This document shows positions 20,921 to 29,649 of a stretch of 64,000 nucleotides of DNA, one piece after another. The DNA is taken from contig NZ_JAATJM010000002.1 in assembly GCF_011927945.1 (NCBI RefSeq), positions 186,001 to 250,000 of the forward strand, read 5' to 3'. The position numbers and the translations under genes were made by a program. Below the pieces are notes generated by a model. It was not told where the DNA came from, made no database searches, and saw only the letters and a list, made by a program, of their open reading frames with translations. The stretch is from Brevundimonas alba. Its GTDB lineage: Bacteria > Pseudomonadota > Alphaproteobacteria > Caulobacterales > Caulobacteraceae. Position 1 is the first letter of the stretch. The number at the start of each line of letters is the position of its first letter.

Positions 20921-21249
20921 CCGAAGCCTCGATTCTCGCTCTCGCCGCCCTGGCGCAATCGACCCGGCTGGAGGCGTTTCGCCTTCTCGTGCGTCACGAA
21001 CCCGATGGTTTGCCGGCCGGTGACATCTCCAACCATCTGGCGATTCCGGCCAACACCCTGTCGTCCCATCTCGGCGTCCTGACCCGCGCGGGGTTGATCA
21101 AGTCGGAGCGGCGCAGCCGGTCGATCATCTACCGGGCCGACCTGGACCAGTTCCGTGACCTGGTCCTGTTCCTGCTCAAGGACTGCTGCGGCGGAAGGGC
21201 GGACCTGTGTGAGCCCCTGCTGGCTGAACTCGCGCCCTGCTGCCCCTGA
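20914..21249 (+). CDS. arsR: ArsR-family arsenite-responsive repressor
   Basis: A 111-residue winged-helix repressor. The wHTH core reads A-L-A-Q-S-T-R-L-E-A-F-R-L-L, then the recognition helix I-P-A-N-T-L-S-S-H-L-G-V-L. Metalloid-sensing Cys are not in the classic helix position but at the C-terminal end: D-C-C-G-G near residue 90, D-L-C soon after, and a terminal P-C-C-P. This is the C-terminal-thiol type of ArsR sensor. It heads a five-gene arsenic operon with overlapping genes. No ribosome site is seen upstream of the ATG, which lies in the operator palindrome, so the message may be leaderless. Confidence 0.92.
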   Translation: METEASILALAALAQSTRLEAFRLLVRHEPDGLPAGDISNHLAIPANTLSSHLGVLTRAGLIKSERRSRSIIYRADLDQFRDLVLFLLKDCCGGRADLCEPLLAELAPCCP

Positions 21250-21256
21250 GGATCCC

Positions 21257-21682
21257 GTGGACATCGTCATCTATCACAACCCCGCCTGCGGGACGTCGCG
21301 CAACGCGCTTGAGCTCATTCGCCACGTCGGCATCGAGCCGCATGTCGTCGAGTATCTGAAGACGCCCCCGTCGCGCGCCATGGTCGCCTGGCTGGCCGAA
21401 CGGACCGGCAAGCCGCTGCGCGACCTGTTGCGCGAGAAGGGCACGCCCTTCGCCGAACTGAGCCTCGGCGCCCCGGACCTGACGGACGATCAGTTGCTCG
21501 ATGCGATCGAGGCCCATCCGGTCCTGCTCAATCGCCCGATCGTCGTCAGTCCTCTGGGCGTCGGCCTGTGCCGACCCTCCGAAGCCGTCCTGGACCTGCT
21601 GCCCGCCGATGATCTCAAGCCTTTCGCCAAGGAGGACGGCGAGGTCGTCATCGACGCCGCCGGACAGAGGGTGAAGCGATGA
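21257..21682 (+). CDS. arsC: Arsenate reductase, glutaredoxin-dependent
   Basis: A 141-residue cytoplasmic enzyme that reduces arsenate to arsenite using glutathione and glutaredoxin. The catalytic Cys11 lies in [11 protein letters not shown]. The substrate-binding region [19 protein letters not shown] holds the family Arg residues. Start is a GTG at 21257, seven bases after arsR, with a GAGGAT ribosome site. It overlaps the next gene as ATGA. Its product, arsenite, is the substrate of the Acr3 pump encoded next. Confidence 0.95.
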   Translation: MDIVIYHNPACGTSRNALELIRHVGIEPHVVEYLKTPPSRAMVAWLAERTGKPLRDLLREKGTPFAELSLGAPDLTDDQLLDAIEAHPVLLNRPIVVSPLGVGLCRPSEAVLDLLPADDLKPFAKEDGEVVIDAAGQRVKR

Positions 21683-22764
21683 TCGACACGCCCGTGACAG
21701 ACGCTGCGCCGCGTCGCCTGTCCTTTCTCGACCGCTGGCTGACGCTGTGGATCTTCGCGGCCATGGGTCTCGGCGTGGCTCTGGGGACACTGGCGCCGGG
21801 CCTGCCCGCCTGGGTCGACAGCCTCTCGGTCGGCACGACCAACATCCCGATCGCCATGGGTCTGATCCTGATGATGTACCCGCCGCTGGCCAAGGTCCGA
21901 TACGAGGAACTGCCGCGCGTCTTCGCCGACAAGCGGGTGCTGGCCCTATCCCTGTTCCAGAACTGGGTGCTGGGACCGGTGCTGATGTTCGCCCTGGCGG
22001 TCATCTTCCTGCGCGATCAGCCGGAGTACATGACCGGGGTGATCCTGATCGGGCTGGCGCGCTGCATCGCCATGGTGCTGGTCTGGAACCAGCTGGCGCG
22101 CGGCGACAACCAATATGTCGCCGGTCTCGTCGCCTTCAACTCGATCTTCCAGATCCTGTTCTTCAGCCTCTACGCCTGGATCTTCCTCACCGTCCTGCCG
22201 CCCCTGTTCGGCCTGCAGGGCAGCGTGGTGGACATCAGCGTCTGGACCATCGCCGGCGCGGTGCTCGTCTACCTCGGCCTTCCCTTCCTGGCCGGCTTCC
22301 TGACCCGTCGCAGCCTGATCGCCCGCCGAGGCACCGACTGGTACGAGCGGCGCTTTCTGCCGCGCATCGGCCCGATCACCCTGATCGCCCTGCTGTTCAC
22401 CATCGTGGTCATGTTCAGCCTCAAGGGCGGGGAGGTGGTGGCCCTGCCGCTGGACGCTCTGCGCATCGCCATTCCGCTGACGATCTATTTCCTCGTCATG
22501 TTCGTGGTCAGCTTCCTCATGGGCAAGCTGATCGAAGCCGACTATCCGCGCACCACGGCCTTGGCCTTCACCGCGGCCTCGAACAATTTCGAACTGGCCA
22601 TCGCGGTGGCCATCGCGGCCTTCGGCCTGACCTCGCCGGTCGCCTTCGCGGCCGTCATTGGCCCACTGGTCGAGGTGCCGGTGCTGATCCTGCTGGTGTC
22701 GGTCGCGCTGTGGATGGGCCGACGCTGGTTTCCGGACACAGCCCCGTCGGGGGACGCCGGCTGA
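21679..22764 (+). CDS. acr3: Arsenite efflux permease, ACR3 family
   Basis: A 361-residue inner-membrane carrier with about ten transmembrane helices, of the bile-acid/arsenite/riboflavin transporter superfamily. The conserved transport cysteine is Cys129 in [13 protein letters not shown]. The [19 protein letters not shown] stretch is typical of ACR3. It expels arsenite from the cytoplasm, driven by the proton gradient. The stop overlaps the next start as TGATG, so coupling is tight. Not ArsB: sequence and helix pattern differ. Confidence 0.95.
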   Translation: MIDTPVTDAAPRRLSFLDRWLTLWIFAAMGLGVALGTLAPGLPAWVDSLSVGTTNIPIAMGLILMMYPPLAKVRYEELPRVFADKRVLALSLFQNWVLGPVLMFALAVIFLRDQPEYMTGVILIGLARCIAMVLVWNQLARGDNQYVAGLVAFNSIFQILFFSLYAWIFLTVLPPLFGLQGSVVDISVWTIAGAVLVYLGLPFLAGFLTRRSLIARRGTDWYERRFLPRIGPITLIALLFTIVVMFSLKGGEVVALPLDALRIAIPLTIYFLVMFVVSFLMGKLIEADYPRTTALAFTAASNNFELAIAVAIAAFGLTSPVAFAAVIGPLVEVPVLILLVSVALWMGRRWFPDTAPSGDAG

Positions 22765-23180
22765 TGGTCGTCCTGCAAATCGTGGACGGGGATGACGCCG
22801 GGCTGATCGCGGCCCTGGGCGGCGAGGGCCTCCCGGAGCCCGGCGCCGGCCGCTACTTCACCGCCCGCGAACACGGCGCCCTCGCCGGATACGTCGGACT
22901 CGAAGGGGAGGGGCGGGATCTGCTGCTGCGCTCCCTGGTCGTGTTCGCCGACCGGAAGGCCCAAGGACTGGGCAGCCGCATCCTGACCGCCGTCGAAGCC
23001 GTGGCGAGGGACCTGGGCGGCGAGCGGCTTCACCTGCTCACCACGACGGCCGAGCCCTTCTTCGCCCGGCGCGGCTTCGCCGCGGCCGAGCGGGCGGCCG
23101 CGCCCGTCGCGATCCGGCGAACCCGCGAGTTCGCGGACGTCTGCCCGGCGTCGGCCGCCTATCTGACCAAGGACCTGTGA
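22764..23180 (+). CDS. GNAT acetyltransferase, ArsN-like
   Basis: A 138-residue GNAT-fold protein. The acetyl-CoA loop is [13 protein letters not shown], and the later F-F-A-R-R-G-F is a GNAT motif B landmark. Members found inside ars operons are called ArsN; some ArsN enzymes acetylate organoarsenical antibiotics such as arsinothricin, others have unknown targets. The link to arsenic is from the operon: it overlaps acr3 upstream and arsH downstream. Confidence 0.82.
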   Translation: MVVLQIVDGDDAGLIAALGGEGLPEPGAGRYFTAREHGALAGYVGLEGEGRDLLLRSLVVFADRKAQGLGSRILTAVEAVARDLGGERLHLLTTTAEPFFARRGFAAAERAAAPVAIRRTREFADVCPASAAYLTKDL

Positions 23181-23932
23181 CGACCTTCGCCCGCCTGCGC
23201 TCGTTGCCGGACCCGGATCATCTGCCCGCCGTGGATGCGGCCTATCTGTCCGCCGGTCCCGCCCGCGGCCTCGGCCCGCACGACCATGCGCCGCGGATTT
23301 TGCTCCTGTACGGGTCGCTGCGCGAGCGCTCCTATTCGCGGCTCTGCGTCGAGGAGGCGGCCCGGCTGCTGCAGCGGATGGGATGCGAGACACGCATCTT
23401 CGATCCCTCGGACCTGCCCCTGCCGGGCTCGCCGGGCGACGACGCCCACCCGGCGGTGCGCGAGCTACGCGAGCACGCCCTGTGGTCGGAGGGCATGGTC
23501 TGGTGCAGTCCGGAACGGCACGGCCAGGTGTCCGGCGTGATGAAGCTGCAGATCGATCACCTGCCGTTGAGCCTGGGCAGTCTGCGCCCGACCCAGGGCC
23601 GCACCCTGGCGGTCATGCAGGTCTCGGGCGGGTCCCAGAGCTTTAACGCCGTCAACACCCTGCGCCTTCTCGGACGCTGGATGCGGATGGTCACCATCCC
23701 GAACCAGTCGAGCGTGGCCAAGGCCTTCCAGGAGTTCGACGAGGCCGGCCGGATGAAGCCCTCGGCCTATTATGAGCGGATCGTCGACGTGATGGAGGAA
23801 CTGGTGCGCTTCACCATCCTCGTCCGGCCCCATGCGGTTCAACTCGTGGACCGCTATTCCGAACGCAAGGCGGCCGGAATCCCGTTCGACGTCGCGACGG
23901 ATCTGGCGGCCATCGCCATCGCCGCTCAGTGA
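23177..23932 (+). CDS. arsH: ArsH, NADPH-dependent FMN reductase
   Basis: A 251-residue flavoprotein that oxidises trivalent organoarsenicals. The FMN-phosphate loop is [24 protein letters not shown] and V-S-G-G-S-Q-S-F-N are family motifs. The GTG start overlaps the previous stop (GTGA). ArsH ends the arsenic operon, giving reduction (arsC), efflux (acr3) and organoarsenic handling (arsN, arsH) under one ArsR. Confidence 0.95.
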   Translation: MTTFARLRSLPDPDHLPAVDAAYLSAGPARGLGPHDHAPRILLLYGSLRERSYSRLCVEEAARLLQRMGCETRIFDPSDLPLPGSPGDDAHPAVRELREHALWSEGMVWCSPERHGQVSGVMKLQIDHLPLSLGSLRPTQGRTLAVMQVSGGSQSFNAVNTLRLLGRWMRMVTIPNQSSVAKAFQEFDEAGRMKPSAYYERIVDVMEELVRFTILVRPHAVQLVDRYSERKAAGIPFDVATDLAAIAIAAQ

Positions 23933-23962
23933 GGGCTCGGTCCCGGACGCCGTCCCGAGCCC
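23933..23962. terminator. Stem-loop between convergent arsH and the FTR1 gene
   Basis: GGGCTCGG and CCGAGCCC form an eight-bp GC stem with a 14-base loop. There is no T run, so it may be a weak or Rho-assisted terminator between convergent genes. Confidence 0.35.
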
Positions 23963-24008
23963 TTGAGGGCGGCGCCTCTGCGTTGGCGACCGCGGCGGCC
24001 CCGGGGGC

Positions 24009-25940
24009 TCACGGAGCCGGCTGAACCGTCTTCGGCGCCGAGGTTCGAGCGAAGCCGACCACGAGAACGGCGATGGTCAGCAGTTGCACGGCCACGCCCT
24101 CGACGGTGGGATAGAGGCCGAGGATCTCGATGCGCGGGACCCAGGTGAGCGGATGGACGTCGAGCCAGCCCGCCTCCTGCAGCGCCGCTACGCCCTTGCC
24201 GACGAGGATGACCGACAGGACGGCCATGAGGATCGAGCTCAACGAGAAGAACCGGCCGATCGGAAGGCGCTTGCTGTAGGCCAGCAGCGCCCAGGCCACG
24301 ACGGCCAGGATCGCCACCGCGGTGAGGGCGCCGGCCAGCATGCCGACATGGCCGCCCTGGCTCCAGATCGCCGCATAGAACAGGATCGTCTCGAAGACCT
24401 CGCGATAGACCACGACAAAGGCAAGCAGGAACAGGAACCAGGCCGAGCGCTTCGAAAGCGCCGCGGAGAGCTTGTCGCGGATATAGGTCTGCCAGGCGTC
24501 AGCGTGCGACTTTCCATGCATCCAGATGCCGACCGAGACGAGCACGACGGCCGCCAGAAGCGAGCCGAACCCTTCGGTGAGTTCCCGGCTGGCGCCGCTG
24601 ATGGAGATGAAGAAGGTCGCGGCCGCCCAGGTGGCGCCGCCGGCGACCAGCGCGGCCACCCATCCGCCGTGGACGTAGCGCAGCACCTCGGGTCGTTCAG
24701 CCTTCCGGAGGAAGGCGATCATCGCCACGACGATGAGCAAGGCTTCCAGACCTTCGCGAAGCAGGATGGTGAAGGCGCCGAGGAAGCTGGCGAGATTGTC
24801 CGCCTCCTGGGGCGCGAGCGCGCGCTCGGCGGTGTCCAACAGGGCGTTCAGTCGGGCGACGCGGTCCGCGACCTCTTCGGTCGGCGCGCCCTTGCTGATC
24901 GAGGCGCGGAGTTCGGTCATGGCCGTCTCGACCCGACGCAGCAACGCGCCGTCCCGGGCGCCGAGCGCCGGTTCCACCGGTTCGAAGCCGTCGAGATAGG
25001 CCGAGAGGGCGAGGTCCGTGGCGGTCTTGCGGTCGCCCCGGCGATAGGCGGCTTCGCTTTCCGCCAGACGCGTCCGGGCCAGGCTCAGGGTCGCGCCCTG
25101 GGGTCGGGCTGTCGCCTCGGGGTGACGACGCAGATAGGCCGTGACCGCCCGCGCCTTAGTCTCGCCGATGCGCGCAGCCAGGTCCGCCGGCGTGGCCTGG
25201 GTGACGGCGGCCAGATCGGGATAGGCGGCGCGGATCGCCGGGTCGCTTTCCCAAAGGCGTTGGCCTTCGGCGGCTTCGGCATCGGTGAAGGCGAAACGGC
25301 CCACATAGAAGGCCAGGGCCCAGCGGTCCTCGGCCGGAAGGTGCGCGAAGCTGGCCATCGCCGTGCCGTCGAGGCCCTGGTCGATGACCTGATAGAGACC
25401 GAACACGCTGCGCTGGCGGGCGCGCTCGACATCGGCGAAGGCGATCGGAGGCGGATCAAGGCCTGCGGCGCCGGCGCCGTCGGCGCGGCCCGTGACGCCG
25501 TGGCAGACCGCGCATTGCTCGGCATAGAGCGCCGCGCCGCGGGCCAGTTCGGGCGGGAACGACGGCGCGAGCGGGCTCGGATAGGCCGTCAGCACCGCGG
25601 CGGCCAAGGCTTTCGCCTGGTCGCCGACGACGCGCGGGTCGGCCTTATCGCGAATGGCGCCCTGCAGGGCGACGGCGTCCCTCACCAGACCGGCCTTGGC
25701 CGGGTTGGCCGGCAGGGCGTCCAGGCGCGTCCGGATCTGGCCGCCGAACTCGACCATCTCGCCGTACTCGGCCGGATTGGTCACCTGGCCGTTCGCCACG
25801 GCGCCGGCGTAGTCGACCGCCACATAGTCGAGCAGTCGCCAGGCGACCTGGGCCTCGGAAGCGGACGGCGCCTGGGCGACGGCGGGCGCAGCCAGCCCCA
25901 GGGCGAACAGCAGGACGAGCAGACGGAGCAGAGGACGCAT
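24009..25940 (-). CDS. FTR1-family permease with N-terminal cytochrome c domain, PbrT-like
   Basis: A 643-residue inner-membrane protein with a signal peptide (residues 1-22), a periplasmic cytochrome c module and a C-terminal FTR1 permease. The haem motif is C-x-x-C-H at Cys143, Cys146 and His147. The permease (about residues 380-640, seven helices) has the two ion-binding R-E-x-x-E motifs, R-E-G-L-E at 395-399 and R-E-V-F-E at 513-517. FTR1 proteins import oxidised iron; the PbrT branch, found beside PbrR regulators, takes up lead. Here a PbrR/CadR-like gene lies 56 bases upstream on the same strand, so a PbrT-like role is favoured. Iron import remains possible. Confidence 0.87.
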   Translation of the reverse strand: MRPLLRLLVLLFALGLAAPAVAQAPSASEAQVAWRLLDYVAVDYAGAVANGQVTNPAEYGEMVEFGGQIRTRLDALPANPAKAGLVRDAVALQGAIRDKADPRVVGDQAKALAAAVLTAYPSPLAPSFPPELARGAALYAEQCAVCHGVTGRADGAGAAGLDPPPIAFADVERARQRSVFGLYQVIDQGLDGTAMASFAHLPAEDRWALAFYVGRFAFTDAEAAEGQRLWESDPAIRAAYPDLAAVTQATPADLAARIGETKARAVTAYLRRHPEATARPQGATLSLARTRLAESEAAYRRGDRKTATDLALSAYLDGFEPVEPALGARDGALLRRVETAMTELRASISKGAPTEEVADRVARLNALLDTAERALAPQEADNLASFLGAFTILLREGLEALLIVVAMIAFLRKAERPEVLRYVHGGWVAALVAGGATWAAATFFISISGASRELTEGFGSLLAAVVLVSVGIWMHGKSHADAWQTYIRDKLSAALSKRSAWFLFLLAFVVVYREVFETILFYAAIWSQGGHVGMLAGALTAVAILAVVAWALLAYSKRLPIGRFFSLSSILMAVLSVILVGKGVAALQEAGWLDVHPLTWVPRIEILGLYPTVEGVAVQLLTIAVLVVGFARTSAPKTVQPAP

Positions 25941-25996
25941 GAAAAACCTAGCTGTGAGCGGTTCGCATTAGCAGTCGGCAGGACAGAATGTCGCGG

Positions 25997-26431
25997 CTAA
26001 AGCGACGCCGTGTGATCGTGCAGGGCTTCGATCACCTTGCAGGCGGAGACCTGGCCGCCGGCGCATTCGGCGGTCATTCGCGACAGTTCGCCCTGGAGCG
26101 CTTTCAACTGGGCGATCTTTCGCTTCACATCGGCCAGATGGCGTTCGGCGATGGCGTTCGCCTCGGCGCAGGGCCGGTCCGGATGATCGGACAGGTCCAG
26201 CAGGGAGCGGATCGAGTCCAGATCGAACCCCAGCTGACGCGCATGCCGGATGAACGAGAGGCGGCGCTCGGCGTCGTCGTCGTACATGCGCCGGTCGTTC
26301 GCGGTCCGCGGCGGAACGGCCAGCAGCCCGATCTCCTCATAGAAGCGGATGGTCGGAACCTTGACGCCGGTGGCGGCGGCGAGCTTGCCGATAGGACGCA
26401 GGCCGGCCGAAGCGGGAGAGGGCAGGGGCAT
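25997..26431 (-). CDS. MerR-family heavy-metal regulator, PbrR/CadR type
   Basis: A 144-residue MerR activator. The N-terminal winged helix shows I-G-K-L-A-A-A-T-G-V-K-V-P-T-I-R-F-Y-E-E-I-G-L-L. A dimer helix follows, then metal ligands Cys88, Cys123 and Cys131 (spacing 35 and 8). That spacing is the Pb/Cd/Zn sensor pattern. The His-rich tail typical of CadR is missing, which leans to PbrR. It is divergent from the metal efflux operon and followed by the PbrT-like gene. Two dyads in the gap to the efflux operon, one for each strand, are its likely operators. Confidence 0.92.
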   Translation of the reverse strand: MPLPSPASAGLRPIGKLAAATGVKVPTIRFYEEIGLLAVPPRTANDRRMYDDDAERRLSFIRHARQLGFDLDSIRSLLDLSDHPDRPCAEANAIAERHLADVKRKIAQLKALQGELSRMTAECAGGQVSACKVIEALHDHTASL

Positions 26432-26484
26432 GGCGTCACCTCGGGTCGAACGGCTGCAGGTCGGAAGGCGACCGGCCGGTCCGG

Positions 26485-26516
26485 ATACTGGACCCTCTAG
26501 CCGCTAGAGGATCAAG
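26485..26516 (-). promoter_or_regulatory. MerR-type operator-promoter for the regulator and permease
   Basis: CCTCTAG, a 3-base centre and CTAGAGG form a perfect 7-3-7 dyad at 26494-26510. On the minus strand TTGATC and CAGTAT flank it with a 19-base spacer, the over-long spacing typical of MerR-activated promoters. The half-site CTAGAGGGT is like that of pbr promoters. Confidence 0.65.
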
Positions 26517-26563
26517 CCCGCCGCGGCGTTTTTGATCGGTTCGGGCGGGAGCGAAGTTTCCGC

Positions 26564-26594
26564 TTGATCCTCCAGCGACTGGAGGAGGCATCCT
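26564..26594 (+). promoter_or_regulatory. MerR-type operator-promoter for the metal efflux operon
   Basis: CCTCCAG, CGA and CTGGAGG form a perfect 7-3-7 dyad at 26569-26585. On the plus strand TTGATC (26564-26569) and CATCCT flank it, again with a 19-base spacer. It points to the CDF gene at 26616. Confidence 0.65.
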
Positions 26595-26615
26595 CGGGGT
26601 GAAAGGTGGAGCTCG

Positions 26616-27266
26616 ATGACAGAACATCCCTCGTCCCCGCAAGCGGCCGCTTCCAGCTGCGGCTGCGGCGCGGCCGTCAAGTTCGACGGCGCCACCCCGG
26701 CGTATCGCCGTATCCTGATGGCGGTGATCGCCATCAACGGCCTGGCCTTTGTGGCCATCGCCGGCGGCGCCGCCTTGCAGGGTTCGGCCTCGCTGGGCGC
26801 CAACGCCCTCGACTTCCTGGCCGACGCCGCCACCTACGGCATCAGCCTGGCCGTGATCGGCCGCTCGGTCGCCGTGCGATCCACCGCCGCCCTGGTCAAG
26901 GGCGCCAGCCTGGCGGCGCTGGCCCTGTTCATCCTGGGATATGCGATTTGGCGCGCCACGACCGGGGCGGCCCCGGAGGGCTTCGTCATCACCGGACTGG
27001 GCGCGCTGGGCTTCTTCGCCAACGCCCTGGCCGCCCTTCTGCTGGTGCGGCATCGCGAGGGCGACGCCAATGTCCGCTCGGTCTGGCTATGTACGCGCAA
27101 CGACCTGATCCAGAGCCTGGTGGTCGCGGTCACGGGCGTCGCCGTCTGGTTGACCGCGTCCCGCTGGCCCGACCTCATCGCCGGCGCGATCCTGGCGGTC
27201 GTCTTCCTGCAGTCGGCCTGGTCGATCCTCAAACAGTCCCGCCAAGAACTGAAGGCCGCGGCGTGA
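26616..27266 (+). CDS. Cation diffusion facilitator-like metal transporter (copy 1)
   Basis: A 216-residue membrane protein with about six helices. It keeps the CDF-type acidic site in N-A-L-D-F-L-A-D-A-A-T-Y-G-I-S (helix 2) and N-D-L-I-Q-S in place of the usual H-D-x-x-S-D (helix 5). A Cys-rich N-terminus (S-S-C-G-C-G-A-A) could bind metal. It lacks the long cytosolic C-terminal domain of CzcD. CDF proteins export Zn, Co or Cd from the cytoplasm. The ATG has a GGTGGAG ribosome site and is the first gene after the MerR operator. A shorter paralog lies at 34458. Confidence 0.88.
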   Translation: MTEHPSSPQAAASSCGCGAAVKFDGATPAYRRILMAVIAINGLAFVAIAGGAALQGSASLGANALDFLADAATYGISLAVIGRSVAVRSTAALVKGASLAALALFILGYAIWRATTGAAPEGFVITGLGALGFFANALAALLLVRHREGDANVRSVWLCTRNDLIQSLVVAVTGVAVWLTASRWPDLIAGAILAVVFLQSAWSILKQSRQELKAAA

Positions 27267-27928
27267 CGGCGAGCTTCACCCCCGCGCTCGGCCATGCCGC
27301 CCTCAGCGGCTTCTATGACCCCGCCATCGCCGTGCTGACGCGCGAGCGCGTTTGGCGGGCGCGGCTGCTCGACCAGGTCGCGCCGAAGCCGGGCGAGACG
27401 ATCGTCGACCTCGGATGCGGCACCGGCTCTTTCGCGGTCGGTCTGGCGCGCCGGGCGCCGGGCGCGCGGATCATCGGCCTCGATCCTGACGGCGAGATCC
27501 TCAGGCGCGCGGCGGCGAAGGCCGAGGCCGCCGGCCAGAACATCCGTTTCGTCGAGGGGTTTGCGCGCGACGTGGCCGCGCTGGTGGGCGACGGGGTCGC
27601 CGACAAGGTCGTGTCCAGCCTGGTCTTCCATCAGCTGCCGATGGAGGAGAAGCGCCTTGGCGTGGCGGCGAGCGGGCGAGCGCTCAAGCCCGGCGGGACG
27701 CTCCACATCGCCGACTACGGGCGTCAGTCGGGCGTGATGCGCGCCCTGTTTCGCATCGTCCAGTCGCTGGACGGCTACGAGAACACCCAGCCGAACGCGG
27801 ACGGCGTCCTGCCTCGCCTGATCGCCGAAGCGGGTTTCTCCGACCTGCGCGAAACTGGCGCGTTGGCCACCTTGACCGGCTCAATCTCCTTCTATCGGGC
27901 GGAACGTCCGTATGAGGTCTCCGCGTGA
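27263..27928 (+). CDS. Class I SAM-dependent methyltransferase
   Basis: A 221-residue methyltransferase with the SAM motif I I-V-D-L-G-C-G-T-G-S-F, motif II G-L-D-P-D, and motif IV-like V-S-S-L-V-F-H-Q-L. The ubiE/ArsM-like fold is clear; the substrate is not. It lacks a Cys set like that of ArsM. The GTG start overlaps the CDF stop (GTGA), so it is coupled to a metal exporter. Methylation of a metal, a quinone or a small molecule are all open. Confidence 0.87.
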   Translation: MTASFTPALGHAALSGFYDPAIAVLTRERVWRARLLDQVAPKPGETIVDLGCGTGSFAVGLARRAPGARIIGLDPDGEILRRAAAKAEAAGQNIRFVEGFARDVAALVGDGVADKVVSSLVFHQLPMEEKRLGVAASGRALKPGGTLHIADYGRQSGVMRALFRIVQSLDGYENTQPNADGVLPRLIAEAGFSDLRETGALATLTGSISFYRAERPYEVSA

Positions 27929-27984
27929 GAGACGGTGCGACGATGGCGCGATTGCAGTCGCGCCGGACCGTGTTATGGGACGCC

Positions 27985-28335
27985 ATGGGATTCTCCTCGG
28001 CCAGACACGGTTGGATGGCGGCGCTGCTTGCGTCGTTCCTGGCCCTGTTTGTCCTGGTCTCCGCCGTCGAGGCCGCGACCTGCGCCCCCGAGGCCGTGAC
28101 GGCCCATGCCGTAGAGATGGTCGCCGACGCCCCCTCGGACGACGGCGATACCGACCGACCCGATCAGCATGCGATCTGCTCTCACGGCCACTGCCACCAC
28201 GGCGGCGTCGCCGTGCCGCAGACGCCTGACGCGCCGGCCGTGACCCACGCCGGGGGCGATCTCGACGCCCTGCCGCTGGCGGACGGCTTGCCGTCCCGCA
28301 TGCCCGCCGGACCAGACCGCCCTCCCAGAGGCTGA
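27985..28335 (+). CDS. His-rich periplasmic protein, CzcI-like by position
   Basis: A 116-residue secreted protein. With the ATG at 27985 it opens M-G-F-S-S-A-R-H-G-W and has a clean signal peptide to A-V-E-A; starts at 27925 (GTG, overlapping the methyltransferase stop) and 27943 give an overlong N-region. The mature part is acidic and holds a metal-binding-like cluster: H-A-I-C-S-H-G-H-C-H-H-G-G. Small secreted His-rich proteins such as CzcI stand in front of czcCBA elsewhere and modulate expression or buffer metal in the periplasm. The likeness is in layout and His content; homology was not tested. Confidence 0.68.
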   Translation: MGFSSARHGWMAALLASFLALFVLVSAVEAATCAPEAVTAHAVEMVADAPSDDGDTDRPDQHAICSHGHCHHGGVAVPQTPDAPAVTHAGGDLDALPLADGLPSRMPAGPDRPPRG

Positions 28336-28389
28336 CGGGACTGCGCGCGAACGCGCGCCTTCACGTCAACCATCCGGGAAACAGGACCT

Positions 28390-29649
28390 ATGCCATCCCC
28401 TAAACGCCGTCTGCCGCACCCCGCGGCCGGCGGAGCCGCGATCGCCCTCGCGGCGATCCTGGCCATGCTGGCCCCAAGGTCAGCCTTCGCCGAACCCGTC
28501 ACCCTGGCAGACGCGCTGTCTCGCGCCGCAGGCTCCTCGCCGGCGCTCGCCGCCGCCGAAGCCGACGTGGCCGCCGCCGTCGGTCGCGCCCAACAGGCCG
28601 GCTTCCGGCCCAACCCCGAACTCGGCCTCGAGGTCGAGAATTTCGCCGGCACCGGCGGCTTCTCCGGCGTCGATGACGCGGAAAGCACCCTGAGCGTCGG
28701 CCAGCGGTTCGAACTCGGTGGCAAGCGGCCCGCACGCGAGCGCGCCGCCCAGGCCGAGGTGGACGCAGCCCGGCTGCGCCTCGCCGTCGCCCGCGCCGAT
28801 CTGGAGCAGCAGGTGCGTGACGCCTACGCCGAGGCCTATGCGGACGGCCGCCGGGTCGAACTGGCCCGCGACCAGTTCCTGCGCGCCGACAATCTGCAGA
28901 CCATCGCCACCGAATTGGTGGACGCCGGCCGCGAGCCGCCGTTGCGGGCCCTGCGGGCGCGCACGGCCGCCCTGGAAGCGGTCGGACGGGTCCGGGCCGC
29001 CGAGGCCGAATACGCCGAAGCCCAGCGGGCGCTCGCCGCCCTGTGGGGCGGCGGCGAAGACCTGCCCGAACCGACTGCTCCGGAAGCCCCTGCGGCGCCC
29101 GGCGCCGTCATCGATCCAGCCAACGCGCTCGACGTGCGTCTCGCCGAGGCGGAGGTGGCGACCTCGATCGCCGTCGTCGATCGGGAACGGACCCTGTCGC
29201 GTCCAGATGTAACCGTCAGCGTGGGCGCCCGGCAGTTCCGGGGCACGGATGACACCGCCCTGGTCTTCGGCGCCTCCATGCCGATCGGTCTGTTCGACCG
29301 CAACCAGGGCAATATCGCCGCCGCCAACGCCGAGCGGACCGGAGCCGAGGCCCGCCGAAACGCCGCCCTCGCCGGCGCGATCCGGCGGACCCGGGACGCC
29401 CAGGCCGCGCTGCGCACGGCCGAGGCACAGTTGGCCTTCCTCGAAACCCAGGCCGAACCCGAAGCCATCGAGGCCGTGCGCATCGCGCGTGAAGGCTTCT
29501 CGGCCGGCCGCTTCACCCTGCTGGACGTGCTCGACGCCGAAGAGGCGCTCAACACCGTCCAGGCCGACATGATCACCGCCGAGCTGGAGCGGGCGCAGGC
29601 CGTCGCCGCCCTGACGCGCGCCACCGAAACCGAAGGATCCGCCCAATGA
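28390..29649 (+). CDS. czcC: Outer-membrane factor of an HME-RND metal efflux system (CzcC-like)
   Basis: A 419-residue TolC-family protein with a signal peptide ending A-F-A. The body has the two-fold repeat of helices of outer-membrane factors: A-L-S-R-A-A-G-S-S-P-A-L and later R-L-A-E-A-E-V-A-T-S. It would form the trimeric outer-membrane channel. The ATG has ACAGG upstream. Overlap with the next gene is ATGA, giving the order C-B-A as in czc operons. Confidence 0.92.
   Translation: MPSPKRRLPHPAAGGAAIALAAILAMLAPRSAFAEPVTLADALSRAAGSSPALAAAEADVAAAVGRAQQAGFRPNPELGLEVENFAGTGGFSGVDDAESTLSVGQRFELGGKRPARERAAQAEVDAARLRLAVARADLEQQVRDAYAEAYADGRRVELARDQFLRADNLQTIATELVDAGREPPLRALRARTAALEAVGRVRAAEAEYAEAQRALAALWGGGEDLPEPTAPEAPAAPGAVIDPANALDVRLAEAEVATSIAVVDRERTLSRPDVTVSVGARQFRGTDDTALVFGASMPIGLFDRNQGNIAAANAERTGAEARRNAALAGAIRRTRDAQAALRTAEAQLAFLETQAEPEAIEAVRIAREGFSAGRFTLLDVLDAEEALNTVQADMITAELERAQAVAALTRATETEGSAQ

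Noticed and set aside
24084-26000. A 638-codon plus-strand frame
   Set aside because: Antisense shadow of the FTR1-cytochrome gene with low-complexity composition.
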